In this document: positions 59,984 to 64,000 of the stretch, in pieces
How positions within the stretch are numbered: position 1 is the first letter of the stretch
Layout: each line of letters starts with the position of its first letter
Source of the DNA: Bacteroidales bacterium UBA4333
GTDB lineage: Bacteria; Bacteroidota; Bacteroidia; Bacteroidales; Paludibacteraceae
Assembly: GCA_002394335.1 (NCBI GenBank)
Contig: DGTP01000008.1
Location: forward strand, 14,693 to 78,692
DNA: 64,000 nt
Direction of reading: 5' to 3'
The notes under the pieces: generated by a model
Seen by the model: the letters and a program-made list of their open reading frames with translations, nothing else
Told to the model about the DNA's origin: nothing
The model's database searches: none
Translations under genes and position numbers: made by a program

Positions 59984-61424
59984 AGTTGTGTGTTGCATGT
60001 TGCCATGGTTCATGGCAGCGTGCAACACTGCTAATAATCCAGAGGAGGAGACGATAGATACTAATCCTGAACTGGTGGCGGCATGTGCTCACATAGATGG
60101 TGGCGGCGCGGGAGTTACCGGTGGCGACGGAGGAACGATCTATCGGGTCAGCCGTTTGGATGATGCGTTGGATCCTAATACGGGTCGTCCGATGGCAGGT
60201 ACGTTACGTTATGCCGTTACCCAGACAGGTGCACGGCGTGTGCTTTTCACGACTTCGGGAACCATCCATCTTAACAGCGAGTTGCGTATCAAGACCGGTA
60301 GTCTGACTATCGACGGTCAATCGGCCCCGGGCGACGGAATATGTATCGCGGACTACCCGCTCGTGATTAACGCCAGCAACGTCATCGTGCGTTTCATCCG
60401 TGTCCGCCTGGGAGATGTGTTCAACACCGAGTTCGACGCTCTTTCGGTAAATGACTCCAAGGGAGTGGTGCTTGATCATCTGTCTTGTTCCTGGTCGGTG
60501 GACGAGTGCGTGAGTTGCTATGGCAATGAGGATTTCACGATGCAGTATTGCATTGTTTCCGAATCGCTGAGGCGTTCAGTGCACGGCAAGGGTTCGCATG
60601 GTTACGGTGGTATATGGGGTGGTAAGAATGCCTCTTTCCATCATAATCTGCTGGCTCACCATGACAGCCGTAATCCTCGTTTTGACCATGATTATGTCAA
60701 TTCCAAGTATGCCGGACCGATAGACTACGTGAATAATGTGGTCTATAACTGGGGCGGCAACTCGACTTACGGTGGCGAGGGAACAAGCAAAGGCGCCGGA
60801 GGAAGACACATCAATATGGTGAACAACTACTATAAGTACGGTCCGGCAACCAGCAAGAAGACTCGGTTGGTAGATCCGACCGTCTCTTGTGAAAACTGTG
60901 CCGATCATCCGGGCGGTACGGTGCAAGCACCGAAGATCTATCTGGCAGGAAACTATATGTACGGCTCAGAGGCCGTGACTTCCGATAACTGGGAAGGGTC
61001 AACGGTGAAGACCGCGGCTGTAAAAGCGACCAGCCGCTGGACAGCCGGTCTGACAGCTCTCAAGAATGAGCAGACGGCTGAGAAGGCGTATGAGACAGTG
61101 CTGGAGAAAGCCGGATGTTCGCTCTCTCGCGATGCGGTAGATACCCGTATTGTGGGTGAGGTGCGCAACGGTAAATCCACCTATAAGGGCTCTAACGGCT
61201 CTACAGGCGGACTGATAGATACGCAATCCGATGTAGACGGCTGGCCGGAGTTGAAGGCTGCAGCTCGTCCTCTGGATTCGGATTATGACGGTATTCCTGA
61301 TGAATGGGAAACACAGTTTGGCTTGGATCCCAGTGACTCGAATGATGCGAGAGCCACCACTCTTGTTACCGGTCATACGAATTTGGATGTGTATATGTGC
61401 CATTTGGTACGGAATTTGTATTGA
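59984..61424 (+). CDS. Pectate lyase, polysaccharide lyase family 1 (lipoprotein)
   Basis: About 480-486 residues; the first ATG in frame is at 59964 (MKIRDLIVVCCMLPWFMAAC), giving a lipobox with Cys20, and is the best start (coordinate given here begins inside the signal peptide; take 59964 as gene start). The parallel beta-helix has GTLRYAVTQTGARRVLFTTS, TIDGQSAPGDGICIADYPL, NVIVRFIRVRLGD, DHLSCSWSVDECVSCYG and HHNLLAHHDSRNPRF, typical of PL1. The Asp-rich VDECVS region binds calcium and the Arg in SRNPR fits the catalytic base. The end (DSDYDGIPDEWETQFGLDPS) is a thrombospondin-3-like calcium loop. It cleaves de-esterified homogalacturonan by beta-elimination at the cell surface. Confidence 0.88.
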
Positions 61425-61445
61425 CAGCAGAAAACACAATAAGAA

Positions 61446-62975
61446 ATGAATATGAGAAAATTAGTTCTTTCTGTTTTGGCGCTGGTGAGCGTAGCAGCTA
61501 TGGCGCAAAACCCTTATGACAAGTATTATACAGCCGATCTTCCTTGTGCAGTAGAGCACGTGCAACCGGTAGTTATTCCCGATTATTCGGTCAGTATCGT
61601 GGATTTCGGCGGTGTGAGTGACGGTGTGACAGATAACACGGAGGCTTTTGCGAAAGCGCTCGAGCACCTGAAGAAACAGGGCGGCGGTCACCTGATGGTG
61701 CCCGACGGCAAATGGCTGACCGGTCCGATCAAGCTTGTGAGCAATCTGGATCTGCATCTGGCGGACAATGCCGTGATTTTAGGTTCGACCAACAAGGAGT
61801 TGTATGTTCAGGAGAATGATTCGCTCCGTGACGGTTCGAAGAAGTGCCATGCGCTGATTTACGGCTCCAAACTGGAGAATGTGTCCATCACCGGTCGTGG
61901 AACGATTGACGGTCAAGGTATCTACTGGCGACCGATCAAGCAAAAGAAAGTGGTAGCTCCGGAAGTGGTAGCCGCAGACGGCGATGTATGGGGTGAGGCT
62001 TTGGCAATGGGCGGTGTTACAAAGGCAGACGGAGACAGTAAGAAGTGGTTGGTGTGGTATCCGTTCAATTTGGACAAGAAGTTAGGAATACCCAATATCG
62101 CTTCTGATCCTATCATTCAGGAGAAGATGCGTCCGCATCTGGTGAATATCACTGATTCGAAGAATGTGCTTTTAGAGAATGTGCATCTGTTGAATTCTCC
62201 GAAATTCCATTTTGTGCCTACCCGTATCCAGAACCTGATTATTGACGGTGTTACTATCCGTTGTCCTCATTGGGCGCAGAACGGTGACGCCATGGATCCG
62301 GGAAATATCCAAGTGGCGCTGATTGTGAATTGCAATATCTCCTGCGGTGACGACGGTATCTGTATGAAAGGCGGTGTGGGACAAAAAGGTGTAGATGCCG
62401 GTCCTCAACGCGATTTCCTGATCACTAATGACACGGTATATCGTGCGCACGGCGGATTTGTAATCGGTTCGGAGTTCAGCGGCGGTATGCAACGTCTGGT
62501 AGTAAAAGACTGCCGTTTCGAAGGAACAGATATCGGTTGCCGTTTCAAATCGGCTCCCGGTCGTGGCGGCTGGTGCGAGGATATCTACTGCTATGATATT
62601 ATCATGAAAGATATCCGCGAGTCCGCTTTCCTTATTTCTTCGGGTTATGCAGATAAGGGCGCAGGTGTCAGTGCCACTGATTCGGATGACAAGAATGCAT
62701 TCTTCCCCGACTGGTCGAATATCACATTCCGTAATATCACTTGTATCGGTTCGAAGCAGGCGGTAGAGATTCAGGGTCTGAAGGGCAAGCCGGTTCATAA
62801 CATTCTTTTTGACGGAGTGACTATTATCGGCAACCGAGGCGGAGTGAAGATGGAGTGGGCAGAAAATATCAACTTCACCAACTGCAACATCAACCCGAAG
62901 CCGATGCCTATCACGGAGTACAAAAAGATCAAGAATGTCCGTTATAACGGCAAGGATCCTGACGCTGCAGAGTAA
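61446..62975 (+). CDS. Exo- or endo-polygalacturonase, GH28
   Basis: 509 residues (ATG 61446, or 61452 two codons later). Signal peptide up to AMAQ (about 22). The N-terminal VSIVDFGGVSDGVTDNTEAF is the usual pectate-lyase-superfamily start. GH28 active-site parts follow in order: NGDAMDPGN (general acid region), CGDDGICMKGG (catalytic Asp pair), RAHGGFVIGSE (His) and FKSAPGRGG (in place of RIKT). It hydrolyses galacturonic-acid polymers or the oligosaccharides released by the lyase, probably in the periplasm since no lipobox is seen. 21 bp separate it from the lyase gene, so it is in the same operon. Confidence 0.9.
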   Translation: MNMRKLVLSVLALVSVAAMAQNPYDKYYTADLPCAVEHVQPVVIPDYSVSIVDFGGVSDGVTDNTEAFAKALEHLKKQGGGHLMVPDGKWLTGPIKLVSNLDLHLADNAVILGSTNKELYVQENDSLRDGSKKCHALIYGSKLENVSITGRGTIDGQGIYWRPIKQKKVVAPEVVAADGDVWGEALAMGGVTKADGDSKKWLVWYPFNLDKKLGIPNIASDPIIQEKMRPHLVNITDSKNVLLENVHLLNSPKFHFVPTRIQNLIIDGVTIRCPHWAQNGDAMDPGNIQVALIVNCNISCGDDGICMKGGVGQKGVDAGPQRDFLITNDTVYRAHGGFVIGSEFSGGMQRLVVKDCRFEGTDIGCRFKSAPGRGGWCEDIYCYDIIMKDIRESAFLISSGYADKGAGVSATDSDDKNAFFPDWSNITFRNITCIGSKQAVEIQGLKGKPVHNILFDGVTIIGNRGGVKMEWAENINFTNCNINPKPMPITEYKKIKNVRYNGKDPDAAE

Positions 62976-63011
62976 AAATAACAAAAAATCTACATTTTTC
63001 GGCAGAATGTA

Positions 63012-63043
63012 CTTGCATATGTCCGAAAAATGTAGTAATTTTG
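63012..63043 (+). promoter_or_regulatory. Promoter for the small secreted protein
   Basis: CTTG at 63012-63015 and TAATTTTG at 63036-63043, 20-bp spacing, 62 bp before the ATG at 63106. So this gene is not simply the end of the PUL operon. Confidence 0.6.
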
Positions 63044-63105
63044 CAGTCGATTTTGCAAGAAAGCAATTATTAACAAACTTATATTAACTTAAAATTTGTA
63101 TTATT

Positions 63106-63834
63106 ATGAAGAAAATTTTCCTTTTCGCAGCTGCTGTTGCTACAGCACTGACCATCAACGCTCAGACAGTCGTTGTACTCAATGAGGTTGCTAACTATCT
63201 TGACTTCCAGGCTTTGTCTGAAGCTGATGCTAACATGACAAAGTCTACAGTAACCAGCACCACTCCTTATGAGTTGGCTAATGGTACCAAACTCGTTGGT
63301 TTCCTGAAATCCGATGGTACTGAGGCTGCTAATAGCTGGAATGTGAAAGAGAAATATAATACTACTATGCCGACTCCGTCATGGGAAGGTGTTGACTCGT
63401 TGAAGGTTGGTACTATGTTCCGTGCCGCTTCCGGTACGACTATCGAACTTGGTGCTTTCACTACGAATGCCGATGGTAAGCTGATTATCTATTATCAGCC
63501 GAACGGAGATAGCGAGCGTGGCTTTGAGATCTCTGTTTCTGGTGAAGTAGTTTCCGGTACAAACTTGACCGGTGTTGGTAACAAGATCAACGGTATCCGT
63601 CCTGCTTATGCCGGTGAGATTACTCTTCCTGCAGGTTCTTACGATGCAGGTGATGTAGTGATCAAAACTGTGGTTAATACCAGCAATCTCTTCGGTGTAC
63701 GCATTGAGAAACTTCAGGGTCAGGGCGTAGAGAATATCAAGATCAGCAACAAAGCTACCAAGCGTTTTGAGAATGGTCAGATGGTGATCATCAAGAACGG
63801 TGTTAAGTACAACGTAATCGGTGTACAACTCTAA
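63106..63834 (+). CDS. Secreted protein with NGQ...YN..G C-terminal signature
   Basis: 242 residues. Signal peptide 1-19 (ends TINAQ). The body (about 20-210) is rich in Thr, Gly and Val with sandwich-like strands (KLIIYYQPNGDSERGFEISV; FGVRIEKLQG) and no enzymatic motif I recognise; it may bind a glycan. The last 25 residues (TKRFENGQMVIIKNGVKYNV, then IGVQL) match the ends of the big adhesins at 27477 and 30605, suggesting the same export or anchoring route. Highly codon-biased (few rare codons), as for a strongly expressed protein. Own promoter and terminator make it a monocistronic unit next to the pectin genes. Confidence 0.65.
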   Translation: MKKIFLFAAAVATALTINAQTVVVLNEVANYLDFQALSEADANMTKSTVTSTTPYELANGTKLVGFLKSDGTEAANSWNVKEKYNTTMPTPSWEGVDSLKVGTMFRAASGTTIELGAFTTNADGKLIIYYQPNGDSERGFEISVSGEVVSGTNLTGVGNKINGIRPAYAGEITLPAGSYDAGDVVIKTVVNTSNLFGVRIEKLQGQGVENIKISNKATKRFENGQMVIIKNGVKYNVIGVQL

Positions 63835-63864
63835 TAAGGTTGTTGCATGTATATGTAACGAAAT

Positions 63865-63895
63865 AATAGGCGGGGCATATGCCTCGCCTATTTAG
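63865..63895 (+). terminator. Terminator after the small secreted protein gene
   Basis: 12-bp stem AATAGGCGGGGC (63865-63876) / GCCTCGCCTATT (63881-63892) with one G-T pair and loop ATAT. Confidence 0.7.
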
Positions 63896-63974
63896 TTTAT
63901 CCCCCAAACGCTAATGACCGATAGGGAAATTACCAGAACAAGAAAGTGTTATGCATAAGATACGATTTCAGTGG

Positions 63975-64000
63975 GTGTCTTGTCCTGAAATAAGTTGACA
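63975..64000. other. Possible insertion-sequence end at the window edge
   Basis: The last bases TGTCTTGTCCTGAAATAAGT (63978-63997, continuing TGACA) resemble the terminal repeat style of IS3-like elements in Bacteroidota (TGTC...AAGTTGACA). Nothing of a transposase is visible, since the window stops here. Confidence 0.25.

Overview
The window looks like a chromosomal contig of an uncultured member of the Bacteroidales (Bacteroidota). This rests on the repeated promoter pattern TTTG - about 20 bp - TAnnTTTG, leaders without Shine-Dalgarno sites, a SusC/SusD pair, a type IX secretion (T9SS) C-terminal domain, BspA-type leucine-rich repeats, a DPP III-like lipoprotein and a VapE/smalltalk-like locus. 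Species cannot be named from the sequence.

Layout. 1-1468: 5' end of chorismate synthase (minus strand) divergent from a PLP-dependent histidine-decarboxylase-like gene that carries an export signal. 1513-4068: a MntA/HepT toxin-antitoxin pair between two copies of a 105-bp double-terminator repeat, then a YhcG/DUF1016 nuclease. 4278-12442: an operon of exported proteins (small charged protein, two BspA-LRR/caspase proteins, an LPP20-like protein, a DUF4384-like protein, a transglutaminase-like protein). 13015-17640: a VapE locus with four related small proteins, a smalltalk-like lipoprotein and dense hairpin repeats. 17845-26445: housekeeping and accessory genes (DUF2147, PCMD, two GT2 glycosyltransferases, DUF3467, four-helix-bundle protein, nucleoside phosphorylase, M49 peptidase, an odd AroA-GT2 fusion) separated by a dispersed TACGA-rich repeat. 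26593-46589: a long operon of outer-membrane barrel, three very large adhesin-like proteins, a C10 cysteine protease and an OmpA-type anchor. 46919-49007 (minus): secG, lptE and a sigma-54-type activator. 49258-52411: Wza/Wzc-like capsule export pair. 52448-54439: topoisomerase III. 54597-63834: pectin utilisation locus (SusC, SusD, PL1, GH28) and a small secreted protein.

How genes work together. The PUL is a normal homogalacturonan system: the lyase and polygalacturonase cut pectin, SusD binds the oligosaccharides and SusC imports them. The adhesin operon is translationally coupled in places and bracketed by two related beta-barrel proteins, suggesting one surface apparatus whose exported parts carry T9SS-like ends. 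The caspase operon places a His/Cys protease pair and a Cys/His/Asp transglutaminase-like enzyme outside the cytoplasm; it is the most interesting candidate system here.

A second theme is repeats. Several small repeat families occupy intergenic DNA and also appear in-frame inside coding regions. One 120-nt family shows covarying hairpins and looks like a structured RNA. No tRNA, rRNA or CRISPR array was seen.
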